A stretch of 64,000 nucleotides of DNA from Demequina gelatinilytica (GTDB lineage: Bacteria > Actinomycetota > Actinomycetes > Actinomycetales > Demequinaceae), in the NCBI RefSeq assembly GCF_000971115.1, contig NZ_BBLV01000012.1, forward strand, positions 21,647-85,646. The letters run 5' to 3'. Shown piece after piece: positions 1 to 8,765 of the stretch (the first letter of the stretch is position 1; each line of letters begins with the position of its first letter). A program made the position numbers and the translations under genes. Under the pieces are notes generated by a model. That model was not told the origin of the DNA. It worked only from the letters and a program-made list of their open reading frames with translations, and searched no databases.

Positions 1-137
1 CGCGAAAAGTGAGCATTCACATTTCGCGTGCCACCATGGTGACCTGGGACGACGCGCGAGACGTCACCATCACGCCTTCTGTTACGGAAACGTGACCCTG
101 GCGCGCTTGTGAGCCCTCACATTGTGAGCGCTAATAT
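1..137 (+). promoter_or_regulatory. Operator/promoter region of the sugar ABC operon
   Basis: Four dyad elements are visible. Positions 1-28 form an imperfect palindrome (CGCGAAA...TTTCGCG around GTGA/TCAC). Positions 81-96 are GTTACG-gaaa-CGTGAC. Positions 109-120 are GTGAG-cc-CTCAC. Positions 122-137 contain GTGAGCGCTAAT, close to the classical LacI-family half-site. A possible promoter is TTGTGA (107-112) with TAATAT (132-137), 19 nt apart, so the third and fourth dyads would overlap RNA polymerase contacts. A LacI-family regulator is encoded last in the same operon (6538-7557). Binding by that protein is inferred; the dyads are seen directly. Confidence 0.55.
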
Positions 138-222
138 GCGAATGCACGGTGCCAACGTGGGCACCGTGGGGCAACGCGCTCGATCCGGCAACGAGGCCGG
201 GCAGGACAGGGAGGTTCTGGCA

Positions 223-1224
223 ATGAAGAAGCGTTTTCTCACCAGCATGGCATTCGCGGGGGTCGCGGCCTTCGCGCTGACCGCATGCTCCTCGGACGGC
301 GACGGCGGCAGCGCTGACGCGTCCGGCGACACCGGCGGCGGCGGTGGCGACACCATCGTCGTCGGCTTCGCGCAGACCGGCTCGGAGTCGGGCTGGCGCT
401 CGGCCAACACGGAGTCGATGAAGACCGCGTTCTCCGAGGAGAACGGCTTCGAGCTCATCTTCAACGCGGCCGACAACGACACGGCGGCCCAGATCGAGGC
501 CGTGCGCGGCTTCATCAGCCAGGGCGTCGACGCGATCGTCATCGCGCCGATCGTCGAGGACGGCTGGGACGACGTGCTCCAGGAGGCCGCGGACGCGAAC
601 ATCCCGGTCATCCTCGAGGACCGCACGGTCTCCGCATCGGACGACCTCTACGCGGCCTGGATCGGCCTCGACTTCGAGGAGGAGGGCGTCAAGGCGGGCG
701 AGTGGGCCGCCGAGATGTACGGCGGCGAGGCGACCAAGATGGTGGTGCTCGAGGGCACCACGGGCTCGGCCCCGGCGAACGACCGTGCCACCGGCTTCGA
801 CTCGGCCATCGAGGGCACCATGATCGAGAAGATCGACTCGCAGACCGGTGACTTCACCCGTGACGGCGGCAAGTCCGTCATGGAGGGCTTCATCCAGAAC
901 TACGGCGTCGACAACATCGACCTGGTCTACGCGCACAACGACGACATGGCGCTCGGCGCCATCGAGGCGATCAAGGCGGCCGGCGCGGTGCCGGGCGAGG
1001 ACATCAAGATCATCTCGATCGACGCGGTGCACGACGGCATGCAGGCGCTCGTCGACGGCGAGATCAACTACATCGTCGAGTGCAACCCGCTCCTCGGCGA
1101 CCTGGTCGCCGCCGCCGTCACCGCCGTGGTCAACGGCGACAGCGTCGAGCCTGTGCAGTACGTCGAGGACCTGGCGTTCGACCAGGCCGCGGCCGAGGCG
1201 GCGCTGCCGGACCGCAAGTACTGA
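223..1224 (+). CDS. ytfQ: Sugar ABC transporter substrate-binding lipoprotein, YtfQ-like (CUT2)
   Basis: This is a periplasmic-binding-protein-like sugar receptor, 333 aa, anchored outside the membrane as a lipoprotein. Residues 1-22 are a signal peptide ending in the lipobox LTAC with Cys22, followed by a Gly/Asp-rich linker. The mature start VGFAQTGSESGWR is typical of YtfQ-type galactofuranose-binding proteins. The start at 223 is preferred over the in-frame GTG at 109 because GGGAGG lies at 209-214 and the signal peptide begins there. It is the first gene of an operon with two ATPases and two permeases. The exact pentose or furanose ligand is inferred from family resemblance only. Confidence 0.88.
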   Translation: MKKRFLTSMAFAGVAAFALTACSSDGDGGSADASGDTGGGGGDTIVVGFAQTGSESGWRSANTESMKTAFSEENGFELIFNAADNDTAAQIEAVRGFISQGVDAIVIAPIVEDGWDDVLQEAADANIPVILEDRTVSASDDLYAAWIGLDFEEEGVKAGEWAAEMYGGEATKMVVLEGTTGSAPANDRATGFDSAIEGTMIEKIDSQTGDFTRDGGKSVMEGFIQNYGVDNIDLVYAHNDDMALGAIEAIKAAGAVPGEDIKIISIDAVHDGMQALVDGEINYIVECNPLLGDLVAAAVTAVVNGDSVEPVQYVEDLAFDQAAAEAALPDRKY

Positions 1225-1259
1225 TCCTGCCGGGATCATGACCTTGTAGGCGCGGGCTC

Positions 1260-1297
1260 CCCCTGCGGGGGTCGGCTCAGGCCGGCCCCCGCAGGGG
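1260..1297 (+). terminator. Intercistronic hairpin after the binding-protein gene
   Basis: A 17-bp stem (1260-1276 with 1281-1297, one G-U pair) closes a TCAG loop. There is no U tract. A hairpin between the receptor gene and the ATPase gene is typical of binding-protein operons, where it protects the upstream message or attenuates readthrough so the receptor is made in excess. Confidence 0.7.
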
Positions 1298-1329
1298 TCC
1301 CGCGGCACCGAGCAGAAAGCTGCACCCAC

Positions 1330-2865
1330 ATGAATGCGGACACCGACGTCCCACCGATCGTCGAGATGCGCGGGATCACCATCAGGTTCCCCGGCGTGCT
1401 CGCCCTGGACAACGTCGACTTCACGCTGCGGCCCGGCGAGATCCACTCGCTCATGGGCGAGAACGGCGCGGGGAAGTCGACCCTCATCAAGGCCCTCACC
1501 GGCGTCTACGCGATCGACTCGGGGTCGATCGCCGTGGCCGGCAAGCGGCAGACCTTCTCCACCGCGGCCGATGCGCAGGACGCCGGCATCTCGACGGTGT
1601 ACCAGGAGGTCAACCTCTGCGCGAACCTCAGCGTCGGCGAGAACGTCATGCTGGGCCACGAGAAGCGGCGCGGCACCGGCATCGACTGGAAGACCACGCA
1701 CTCCGAGGCGGCCCGCCACCTCGCCAGCCTGGGTCTCACGCTCGACACGCGGTCGATCCTCGCGAGCCACTCGATCGCCATCCAGCAGCTGGTCGCGATC
1801 AGCCGCGCGATGGTGCTCGACGCGAAGGTGCTCATCCTCGACGAGCCGACGTCGAGCCTGGACCGGGGAGAGGTCGAGCAGCTCTTCGGCATCATGCGCG
1901 ACCTGCGCGACAAGGGCGTCGCGATCCTGTTCGTCTCCCACTTCCTCGACCAGGTCTACGAGATCTCCGACCGCATCACGGTGCTGCGCAACGGTGCCCT
2001 GGTGGGCGAGCACCCGATCGCGGAGCTCCCGCGCGACGCGCTGGTCACCAAGATGATCGGGCGCGAGCTCGAGGATCTGGCCTCGATCGCGAGCTCGTCG
2101 CACCGCGAGATCGATCGCAGCGGCACGCCCGTGGTCCGGGCGACGGGCCTGGGCAAGCGTGGCGTGCTCGAGCCCGCAGACCTCGAGGTCTTCGAGGGCG
2201 AGGTCGTGGGCATCGCGGGCCTGCTCGGGTCGGGGCGCACCGAGCTGGTCCGCCTGCTCTACGGCGCCGACCGCGCCGACGAGGGCACGGTGGAGGTGCA
2301 CGGCGAGCACGTGCGCCTGCATCAGCCGCGCCACGCGATCGAGCACCGCATCTCGCTGTCCTCGGAGAACCGCCGCGAGGAGGGCGTGGTCGCGGACCTG
2401 ACCGTCGCGGAGAACATCGTGCTCGGGATGCAGGCGCGCCAGGGCTGGCTGCGCAAGATCCCCAAGAAGGACCAGGACGCGGTGGTGCAGGAGTACATCG
2501 ACGCGCTGGGGGTGCGGCCGGCGAACCCGAACGCGCTCGTGGGCAACCTCTCGGGCGGCAACCAGCAGAAGGTGCTGCTGGCGCGGTGGCTTGCGACCGC
2601 GCCCGAGCTCCTGGTGCTCGACGAGCCCACACGCGGCATCGACGTGGGGGCGAAGGCCGACATCCAGCGCAAGGTCGCGGAGCTGTCCGCCCAGGGCCTC
2701 TCCGTGATCTTCATCTCGTCCGAGCTCGAGGAGGTGCTGCGCATGGCGCAGCGCGTCGTGGTACTCAGGGACCGCAAGAAGATCGGCGAGCTCGAGGCGG
2801 CGACCACCGACCTCGACGGCCTGATCGACTACATCGCCAACGCGGGTGAGGGGAGCGCGGCATGA
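1330..2865 (+). CDS. ytfR: Sugar ABC transporter ATPase with two ABC domains (YtfR/MglA type)
   Basis: Cytoplasmic ATPase of 511 aa that powers the importer. The N-terminal domain has a canonical Walker A (GENGAGKST, residues 43-51) and LILDEPTSSLD. Its signature is degenerate (HSIAIQQLVAISRA). The C-terminal domain has a degenerate Walker A (GLLGSGRTE, no Lys) but an intact LSGGNQQKVLLARW signature and LVLDEPTRGID. This complementary degeneracy is the rule for CUT2 sugar ATPases. Its stop overlaps the start of the first permease, so the genes are translationally coupled. Confidence 0.9.
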   Translation: MNADTDVPPIVEMRGITIRFPGVLALDNVDFTLRPGEIHSLMGENGAGKSTLIKALTGVYAIDSGSIAVAGKRQTFSTAADAQDAGISTVYQEVNLCANLSVGENVMLGHEKRRGTGIDWKTTHSEAARHLASLGLTLDTRSILASHSIAIQQLVAISRAMVLDAKVLILDEPTSSLDRGEVEQLFGIMRDLRDKGVAILFVSHFLDQVYEISDRITVLRNGALVGEHPIAELPRDALVTKMIGRELEDLASIASSSHREIDRSGTPVVRATGLGKRGVLEPADLEVFEGEVVGIAGLLGSGRTELVRLLYGADRADEGTVEVHGEHVRLHQPRHAIEHRISLSSENRREEGVVADLTVAENIVLGMQARQGWLRKIPKKDQDAVVQEYIDALGVRPANPNALVGNLSGGNQQKVLLARWLATAPELLVLDEPTRGIDVGAKADIQRKVAELSAQGLSVIFISSELEEVLRMAQRVVVLRDRKKIGELEAATTDLDGLIDYIANAGEGSAA

Positions 2866-3926
2866 CCGCCGTCTACAAGCATCGGCTCTTCTGGCCGATC
2901 GTCTCGCTGGTCACGCTCATCGCGATCAACGCGATCGCGAGGCCGCAGTTCATCAAGATCACCATGCGCGACGGCGAGCTCTACGGCCCGCTCATCAGCA
3001 TCCTGCGCGAGTCCGCGCCGCTCATGCTCGTCGCGCTCGGCATGACCATCGTCATCGCGACGCGCGGCATCGACCTGTCGGTGGGCGCCACGATGGCGGT
3101 GTCGGGAGCGGTCGCCCTCACCATCATCGACGGCTCGGGCGACCCGGGGAACCTCGGCACCGTGCTGGTCGCGTGCATCGTCGCGGTGCTCGTGTCGCTG
3201 GTCCTGGGCGCCTGGAACGGCTTCCTGGTCTCTGTGGTCGGGATCCAACCGATCATCGCGACGCTCGTGCTCATGCTCGCCGGCCGCGGCGTCGCCCTGC
3301 TCATCACGGGCGGCTTCATCACCACGGTCAACTCCGAGCCGTTCGCGTTCATCGCATCGGGCTACCTGCTGGCCCTTCCGTTCGCGTTCCTCATCGGCGT
3401 CGTCGCGATCGTCGCGATGTCGCTCGTGGAGCGGCGCACCGCTCTCGGGGTGCTCACCGAGGCGGTCGGCATCAACCCCGAGGCGAGCCGCCTCGCGGGC
3501 GTGCGGTCGCGCAGCATCATCTGGGGCGCGTACATGGTGAGCGGCGTGCTGGCCGGCGTCGCGGGGCTCATCTACGCCTCGAACATCAGGGCGGCCGACG
3601 CGAACGCGGCGGGCGTGTTCATCGAGCTCTACGCGATCCTCGCGGTGGTGCTGGGCGGGACCTCGCTCAATGGCGGCAAGTTCTCGATCGCCGGCACGGT
3701 GGTCGGCGTGCTCATCATCCAGACCCTCGAGTCCTCGATCCTGTTCCTGGGCGTCTCGTCCGCGCAGAGCCCGGTGTTCTTCGGCTTCGTGGTCGCGCTC
3801 GTGGTGGTGGTGCAGTCGCCGCGCATGAGGGAGGGCCTGGCATCGCTGAGCGGCAGGCTGCGATCTCGCGGGGCCGATGCGCGCAACGACGCCGCTCGCA
3901 ACGACGACAAGGTGGAGGTGGCGTGA
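2862..3926 (+). CDS. ytfT: Sugar ABC transporter permease 1 (YtfT-like)
   Basis: Integral membrane permease of 354 aa, BPD_transp_2/RbsC family. About nine hydrophobic segments follow a short N-terminus. The GMTIVIATRGIDLSVG motif near residue 60 is typical of CUT2 permeases. The C-terminus is polar. ATG 2862 overlaps the upstream stop (ATGA), and its own TGA shares one base with the ATG of the next permease. It should pair with permease 2 as a heterodimeric channel. Confidence 0.88.
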   Translation: MTAVYKHRLFWPIVSLVTLIAINAIARPQFIKITMRDGELYGPLISILRESAPLMLVALGMTIVIATRGIDLSVGATMAVSGAVALTIIDGSGDPGNLGTVLVACIVAVLVSLVLGAWNGFLVSVVGIQPIIATLVLMLAGRGVALLITGGFITTVNSEPFAFIASGYLLALPFAFLIGVVAIVAMSLVERRTALGVLTEAVGINPEASRLAGVRSRSIIWGAYMVSGVLAGVAGLIYASNIRAADANAAGVFIELYAILAVVLGGTSLNGGKFSIAGTVVGVLIIQTLESSILFLGVSSAQSPVFFGFVVALVVVVQSPRMREGLASLSGRLRSRGADARNDAARNDDKVEVA

Positions 3927-4957
3927 TGGCCGCGATGACGACGGCGCGGCCCACGAGCCGCCCGAGCGAGGGGCGACCCTCGGTGGTGCAGACCTTCCTG
4001 AGCCGCCACGGCGGCATGATGCCGACCTTCGCGGCGGTGGCCATCCTTGTCCTCCTGTTCATCGGCGGCGAGATCTTCCTGCGTGGCGACTTCATCAAGC
4101 CGCTCACCATCTCGAACCTGCTGATCAACTACGCGTACCTGCTGGTGCTCGCGGTCGGGATGACGTTCGTGATCCTCACGGGCGGCATCGACCTCTCGGT
4201 CGGGTCGGTCATGGCCTTCACCGGGATGCTCGGGGCGAAGCTCCTCGCGGACGGATCCCCCGTCTGGATCGCGGTGCCGGCCATGCTGCTCGGCGGGGCC
4301 GTGATCGGGCTCTTCATCGGGATCCTGGTGCAGTACTTCGGGGTCCAACCGTTCATCGCCTCGCTCGCGGGCCTGTTCCTGGGACGCGGGCTAGCCTTCA
4401 TCGTGAGCCTGAACTCCATCAAGGTCGAGGAGCCTGCCGTCGTGTGGCTCCAGTCGACCCGCATGAAGCTGGGCGACTGGGTCATCACCCCGACGGGCAT
4501 CATCGCGCTCGTGACCGTCGCGATCGCGGCGTTCGTGCTCCACCTCACCCGGTTCGGGCGCACCATCTACGCGATCGGCGGGTCCGAGCAGTCCGCTCGG
4601 CTCATGGGTCTCAAGGTGGGGCGCACCAAGGTCGCGGCCTACGTGATCTCGGGCACGTGCGCGGGCCTCGCCGGACTGCTGCTCACCGCCTACTCGAACG
4701 CGGGCTATCCGCGCAACGGCATCGGCACCGAGCTCGACGCGATCGCGGCGGTGGTCATCGGCGGCACGCTCCTGACAGGCGGCCGCGGCTACGTGCTCGG
4801 GTCGATGATCGGCGTGTTCGTGTACGGCACCATCAAGACGATCATCAACTTCATGGGTGCCGAGCAGGCGTGGATGCAGATCATCGTGGGCTCGCTGCTG
4901 CTGCTGTTCATCGTGGTCCAGCGCGCGATCGTGGCACGTGCGGAGGGTCGACGTTAG
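3926..4957 (+). CDS. yjfF: Sugar ABC transporter permease 2 (YjfF-like)
   Basis: Second membrane permease, 343 aa, same family as its neighbour, with GMTFVILTGGIDLSVGSVMAF near residue 80 and about eight to nine transmembrane segments. The start ATG at 3926 shares its A with the TGA of the upstream permease. An open frame extends upstream to 2846, but that stretch only shadows the first permease in another frame. The polar N-terminus, about 35 residues, lies before the first membrane helix. Confidence 0.88.
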   Translation: MAAMTTARPTSRPSEGRPSVVQTFLSRHGGMMPTFAAVAILVLLFIGGEIFLRGDFIKPLTISNLLINYAYLLVLAVGMTFVILTGGIDLSVGSVMAFTGMLGAKLLADGSPVWIAVPAMLLGGAVIGLFIGILVQYFGVQPFIASLAGLFLGRGLAFIVSLNSIKVEEPAVVWLQSTRMKLGDWVITPTGIIALVTVAIAAFVLHLTRFGRTIYAIGGSEQSARLMGLKVGRTKVAAYVISGTCAGLAGLLLTAYSNAGYPRNGIGTELDAIAAVVIGGTLLTGGRGYVLGSMIGVFVYGTIKTIINFMGAEQAWMQIIVGSLLLLFIVVQRAIVARAEGRR

Positions 4958-4979
4958 CCCTCTTCCAGCCACGTTGCAC

Positions 4980-5028
4980 GCCGCACCTCGTCCTCGCCCC
5001 GATAATGGGCGCGTGGACGAGGTGCGGC
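4980..5028 (+). promoter_or_regulatory. Internal leaderless promoter inside a large dyad
   Basis: GATAAT at 5001-5006 lies 6 nt before GTG 5013, the arrangement of a leaderless promoter. It is enclosed by a perfect 13-bp inverted repeat: 4980-4992 pairs with 5016-5028. An inner CGCCC/GGGCG pair surrounds the -10 box. On DNA this could be an operator. On readthrough mRNA it would fold the start codon into a hairpin. Confidence 0.6.
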
Positions 5029-6536
5029 CTTTGCTCGAGCTCACCGGCGCGACGGTGCGCTTCGGTGCGGATGCTGCGCTGGATCACGTGGACTTCCGGC
5101 TGTACCCGGGCGAGGTGCACTCGCTCATGGGGGAGAACGGCGCGGGGAAGTCGACGCTGATCAAGGCGATCACGGGCGCGCTCGCGATGGACGAGGGCGA
5201 GCTGCGCCTCGGCGGCGAGCCGGTCGCCTTCGCCACGCCGCACCAGGCCCAGGCTGCCGGCATCAGCACCGTCTACCAGGAGATCGAGCTCCTGCCGAAC
5301 CTGTCCGTGGCGGAGAACGTCTTCCTGGGGCGCGAGCCGCGGCGCGGCGGCGTGGTCTCCCGGCGCCTCATGCGCGAGCACGCAGCGGCCGTGCTCGAGG
5401 ATCTGGGTCTCGCTCTCGACCCCGCCTCGCTCCTGGGCACGCACTCGGTCGCGGTGCAGCAGCTCGTCGCGATCGCTCGCGCGATCTCGGCGGACGTGCG
5501 CGTGCTCGTGCTCGACGAGCCCACGTCGAGCCTCGACCTCGACGAGGTCGCCGAGCTCTTCCGCGTGATCCGCGAGCTCAAGGCGCGCGGCGTCGCCATC
5601 CTCTTCGTGTCGCACTTCCTGGATCAGGTCTACGAGCTCGCGGACCGCATCACCGTGCTGCGCGACGGCGAGCTCGTGGGGGAGTACCTCACGGGCGAGC
5701 TGCTGCGCATCGACCTGGTCCAGAAGATGCTCGGGCGTGAGATCGGCGAGGTGCGCGCGCGTGGCCGTGTGCACGAGGACGATGCGGTCGACGGGGCGGC
5801 TGCCGTCCTGCGGGCGCGGGGGGTGTCGGTGGCGCACGGGGTCGCCGATGCGGACGTCGACCTCGCCGAGGGCGAGGTGCTGGGCATCGCTGGCCTGCTC
5901 GGCTCGGGCAGGACGTCGCTCGCGCACGCGCTCACCGGTGTCGCCCATCTCGAGGCAGGGGTGATCCGCATCGAGAGCGCCGACGCCCGGCTCGACTCGC
6001 CACGCCATGCGATCTCGCTCGGCGTCGTGTACTCGTCGGAGAACCGCAGGCGCGACGGCATCGTGGCCGAGCTCAGCGTCGTGGACAACATCACGCTCGC
6101 GCTCCAGTCCGAGCGCGGCGTGTTCCGCCGCATCCCGCCCGCGCGGCGCCGCGAGCTCGCGGCGAGCTGGGTCGATGCGCTCGACATCAGGCCACCCGAC
6201 CTCGACCGGCCGGTCGGGACCCTGTCCGGGGGCAATCAGCAGAAGGTCCTGCTCGCACGCCTGCTGGCGCTGTCGCCGCGTGTGCTGGTGCTCGACGAGC
6301 CGACGCGCGGCATCGACGTGGGCGCGAAGGTCGAGATCCAGAACCTGGTGAGCGAGCTCGCCGACAACGGGATGTCGGTGGTCTTCATCTCCGCGGAGCT
6401 CGAGGAGGTGCTGCGCGTCGGGGACCGGGTCGCCGTCATGCGCGACGGCCACATCGTCGAGACGGTCGCGGCGGCGGACCTCACCACCGACTCGCTGCTC
6501 GCGCTCGTCGCGCAGCCGACCGAGGGCGAGGACTGA
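5013..6536 (+). CDS. Second sugar ABC transporter ATPase with two ABC domains
   Basis: Double-domain sugar-import ATPase of 507 aa, paralogous to the protein at 1330-2865: Walker A GENGAGKST at residues 40-48, LVLDEPTSSLD, then a degenerate second Walker A (GLLGSGRTS), LSGGNQQKVLLAR and LVLDEPTRGID. GTG 5013 is chosen because it sits 6 nt after GATAAT and the protein then starts just before the conserved LELTGATVRFG strand. The longer frame from 4857 would begin inside the permease gene. Only one permease pair is present, so the two ATPases may alternate on it or one may serve a distant transporter. Confidence 0.85.
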   Translation: MDEVRPLLELTGATVRFGADAALDHVDFRLYPGEVHSLMGENGAGKSTLIKAITGALAMDEGELRLGGEPVAFATPHQAQAAGISTVYQEIELLPNLSVAENVFLGREPRRGGVVSRRLMREHAAAVLEDLGLALDPASLLGTHSVAVQQLVAIARAISADVRVLVLDEPTSSLDLDEVAELFRVIRELKARGVAILFVSHFLDQVYELADRITVLRDGELVGEYLTGELLRIDLVQKMLGREIGEVRARGRVHEDDAVDGAAAVLRARGVSVAHGVADADVDLAEGEVLGIAGLLGSGRTSLAHALTGVAHLEAGVIRIESADARLDSPRHAISLGVVYSSENRRRDGIVAELSVVDNITLALQSERGVFRRIPPARRRELAASWVDALDIRPPDLDRPVGTLSGGNQQKVLLARLLALSPRVLVLDEPTRGIDVGAKVEIQNLVSELADNGMSVVFISAELEEVLRVGDRVAVMRDGHIVETVAAADLTTDSLLALVAQPTEGED

Positions 6537-6537
6537 C

Positions 6538-7557
6538 GTGGCGAAGCAGGGAAGCGCGAAGGCGGCGAACATCTTCGACGTCGCCCGCCTCGCAGGCGTC
6601 TCCCACCAGACCGTGTCGCGTGTCCTCAACGGGATGCCCAACGTCCGTCCCGCGACCAAGGAGCGCGTCGAGAAGGCGATCGCGCAGCTCGACTACAGCC
6701 CTTCCCCCGCCGCCCGTGCGCTCGTGACCCGGAGGACCCGGACCATCGGGCTCATCACCCCGAGCGCCGTGGACTTCGGGCCGTCGTCGATCGCGATGCA
6801 CTTCAACCTGGCGGCGCGTGCGGCGCGCTACTCCGTCGACGCGGTGAGCACCGTCGACAGCGAGCCGGCGGCCGTACGGGCGGCGGTCGAGGGCCTCCTG
6901 CGGCAGCGCGTGGACGCGATCGTCGTGGTGGTGGCGTACTCCGGAGCGCTCGAGGTGGTGCGCGGGCTCGACCTCGCGATCCCCGTGGTCGCGGCGGCCT
7001 CGACCGCGCGCCGCGACCCGCGCATCGTCGCGATCGACCAGTACCGTGGCGCCCGCTCGGCCGTGCAGCACCTCGCGGACCTGGGGCATGAGCGGATCCT
7101 CCACCTCGCAGGTCCGGCGCAGGCGCCCGACGCGACGGAGCGCATGCGCGGCTGGCGCGACGAGCTCGCGGCGCACCGCTTCGAGGTGGTCGAGCCGGTC
7201 CATGGGGACTGGACCGCCGCGAGCGGGCACCGCCTGGGTCTCGAGCTCGACGTCGCTTCGGGCGACGCGGTGTTCGTGGGCAACGACCAGATGGCGATCG
7301 GGCTCCTGTCCGCGCTGCGCCAGCGGGGCCTGCGGGTCCCCGAGGACGTCGGCGTGGTGGGCTTCGACGACATCCCCGAGGCGGGCTACCTCTATCCGCC
7401 GCTCACCACCGTGCGCCAGGACTTCGAGGCGCTCGGTCGGCAGATCATGCAGAAGGTGCTGGTCGCGCTCGAGGAGCACGACGGCGAGACCTCCGACACG
7501 CCCCTGCCCACGCGGCTCGTGGTGCGCGGCTCGACGCGCGCCGTCGCTGCGCCGTAG
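6538..7557 (+). CDS. LacI-family transcriptional regulator
   Basis: Regulator of 339 aa. An N-terminal helix-turn-helix (NIFDVARLAGVSHQTVSRVLNG, residues 11-32) is followed by the hinge and a sugar-binding-protein-like effector domain ending in VVGFDDIPEAGYLYPPLTTVRQDF. GTG 6538 follows the ATPase stop by one base, so it is co-transcribed with the transporter. Local autoregulation through the GTGAGC-type dyads at 1-137 is the simplest inference. The effector is presumably the transported sugar. Confidence 0.9.
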   Translation: MAKQGSAKAANIFDVARLAGVSHQTVSRVLNGMPNVRPATKERVEKAIAQLDYSPSPAARALVTRRTRTIGLITPSAVDFGPSSIAMHFNLAARAARYSVDAVSTVDSEPAAVRAAVEGLLRQRVDAIVVVVAYSGALEVVRGLDLAIPVVAAASTARRDPRIVAIDQYRGARSAVQHLADLGHERILHLAGPAQAPDATERMRGWRDELAAHRFEVVEPVHGDWTAASGHRLGLELDVASGDAVFVGNDQMAIGLLSALRQRGLRVPEDVGVVGFDDIPEAGYLYPPLTTVRQDFEALGRQIMQKVLVALEEHDGETSDTPLPTRLVVRGSTRAVAAP

Positions 7558-7560
7558 CGC

Positions 7561-8670
7561 TCAGTCCTCGTCGGCCGTGAGCGTGGGCCGCGAGGTCCAC
7601 GAGGCGCGCGTGTACTGCGGCGGCCAGTAGCCGATCTCCACGCCCAGCTCATGCGCCGCACGCAGCGGGAAGTGGGGGTCGCGCATGAACTCGCGGCCCA
7701 CGAACACCGCATCGGCCTGTCCCGAGGCGACGATCCGCTCGGCCTGGTGCGCGTCGACGATCTGCCCGACGGCCGTCGCTGCGATGCCGGAGCGCTCGCG
7801 GATCGCGGCCGCGTGGGGAACCTGGTAGCCCGGCGCGACGGGGATGACCGCGCCAGGGACGAGCCCGCCGGTCGAGGTGTCGACCAGGTCCGCCCCTGCC
7901 TCGCGCAGCCACTGCGCGATGGTCACCGTGTCGTCGAGCGTCCAGCCCTCGGGCTCGAGCCAGTCCGTCGCGGACACGCGGACCAGCACCGGCACGTCCT
8001 CGCCCGCGACGGCGCGGACGCGGCGCACCACGTGCAGCAGCAGCCGCGCGCGCCCGACGAGGCTTCCGCCCCAACGGTCGTCGCGCTGGTTCGACACAGG
8101 GGACAGGAACTGGTGGATCAGGTAGCCGTGCGCGGCATGGACCTCGAGCACGTCGAAGCCGGCATCGAGCGAGCGGCGCGCCGCCTCCGCGAACGCCTCG
8201 ATCACGGCGTCGATGCCGTCCTCGTCGAGCGCGCTGGGCTCCGCGTAGCCGGGGAACGCCACCGCCGACGGCGCGACGGTGGGCCATCCGCCCTCCTCGG
8301 CCGGCACGGTGCCCGTGCCGCTCCACTCCCGGTGGGTCGAGGCCTTGCGGCCGGCATGCGCGAGCTGGATCGCGGCGAGCGCGCCCTGGCCGTGGATGAA
8401 GTCCACGATGCGCGCCCAGGCGTCACGCTGCGCGTCGTCCCAGATCCCCGTGTCCCACGGCGAGATCCGCCCCTCGGGCAGCACCGCGGTGGCCTCCGCC
8501 ATCACGAGCCCCGCGCCGCCTCGGGCGAACGAGCCCAGGTGCACCAGGTGCCAGTCGTTCGGCACCCCGTCCTGGTCCTCGCACGAGTACTGGCACAGGG
8601 GGCTGACCCAGAGCCGGTTGCGCGCCTCGATCGCGCGCAGCGGCAGGGGCGAGAACAGGGCGGACGTCAT
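7561..8670 (-). CDS. NADH:flavin oxidoreductase, Old Yellow Enzyme family (YqjM-like)
   Basis: FMN-dependent ene-reductase of 369 aa with a TIM-barrel fold. The N-terminus LFSPLPLRAIEARNRLWVSPLCQYSCEDG-like region with Cys in PLCQYS is typical of YqjM-class enzymes. HAGRKAS, the EVHAAHGYLIHQFLSP motif (active-site His) and VFVGREFMRDPHFPLRAA follow. ATG 8670 has AAGGAG 6 nt upstream. The gene faces the LacI gene with only 3 nt between stops and no hairpin. A TetR gene lies just upstream on the same strand and may control it. It likely acts on electrophilic alkenes. Confidence 0.9.
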   Translation of the reverse strand: MTSALFSPLPLRAIEARNRLWVSPLCQYSCEDQDGVPNDWHLVHLGSFARGGAGLVMAEATAVLPEGRISPWDTGIWDDAQRDAWARIVDFIHGQGALAAIQLAHAGRKASTHREWSGTGTVPAEEGGWPTVAPSAVAFPGYAEPSALDEDGIDAVIEAFAEAARRSLDAGFDVLEVHAAHGYLIHQFLSPVSNQRDDRWGGSLVGRARLLLHVVRRVRAVAGEDVPVLVRVSATDWLEPEGWTLDDTVTIAQWLREAGADLVDTSTGGLVPGAVIPVAPGYQVPHAAAIRERSGIAATAVGQIVDAHQAERIVASGQADAVFVGREFMRDPHFPLRAAHELGVEIGYWPPQYTRASWTSRPTLTADED

Positions 8671-8765
8671 GGAGCTCCTTCAGCGATGGGATGGCGCTCC
8701 ATGGTGGCGGAGCGCCGTGGGGGCGAGAACATCCGAAGGTCCCGCCCGATTCCGCGCACCTTCCC

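Noticed and set aside
109..222. N-terminal extension of the sugar-binding protein
   Set aside because: It would place 38 polar residues before the lipoprotein signal peptide and lacks a ribosome binding site.
2846..4957. Single 703-aa protein
   Set aside because: The first 360 codons shadow the first permease in another frame and are Arg/His-rich without a fold; the permease starts at 3926.
7557..7561. Terminator between the LacI and Old Yellow Enzyme genes
   Set aside because: Only 3 nt separate the stops and no stem spans them; termination must occur inside a coding region.
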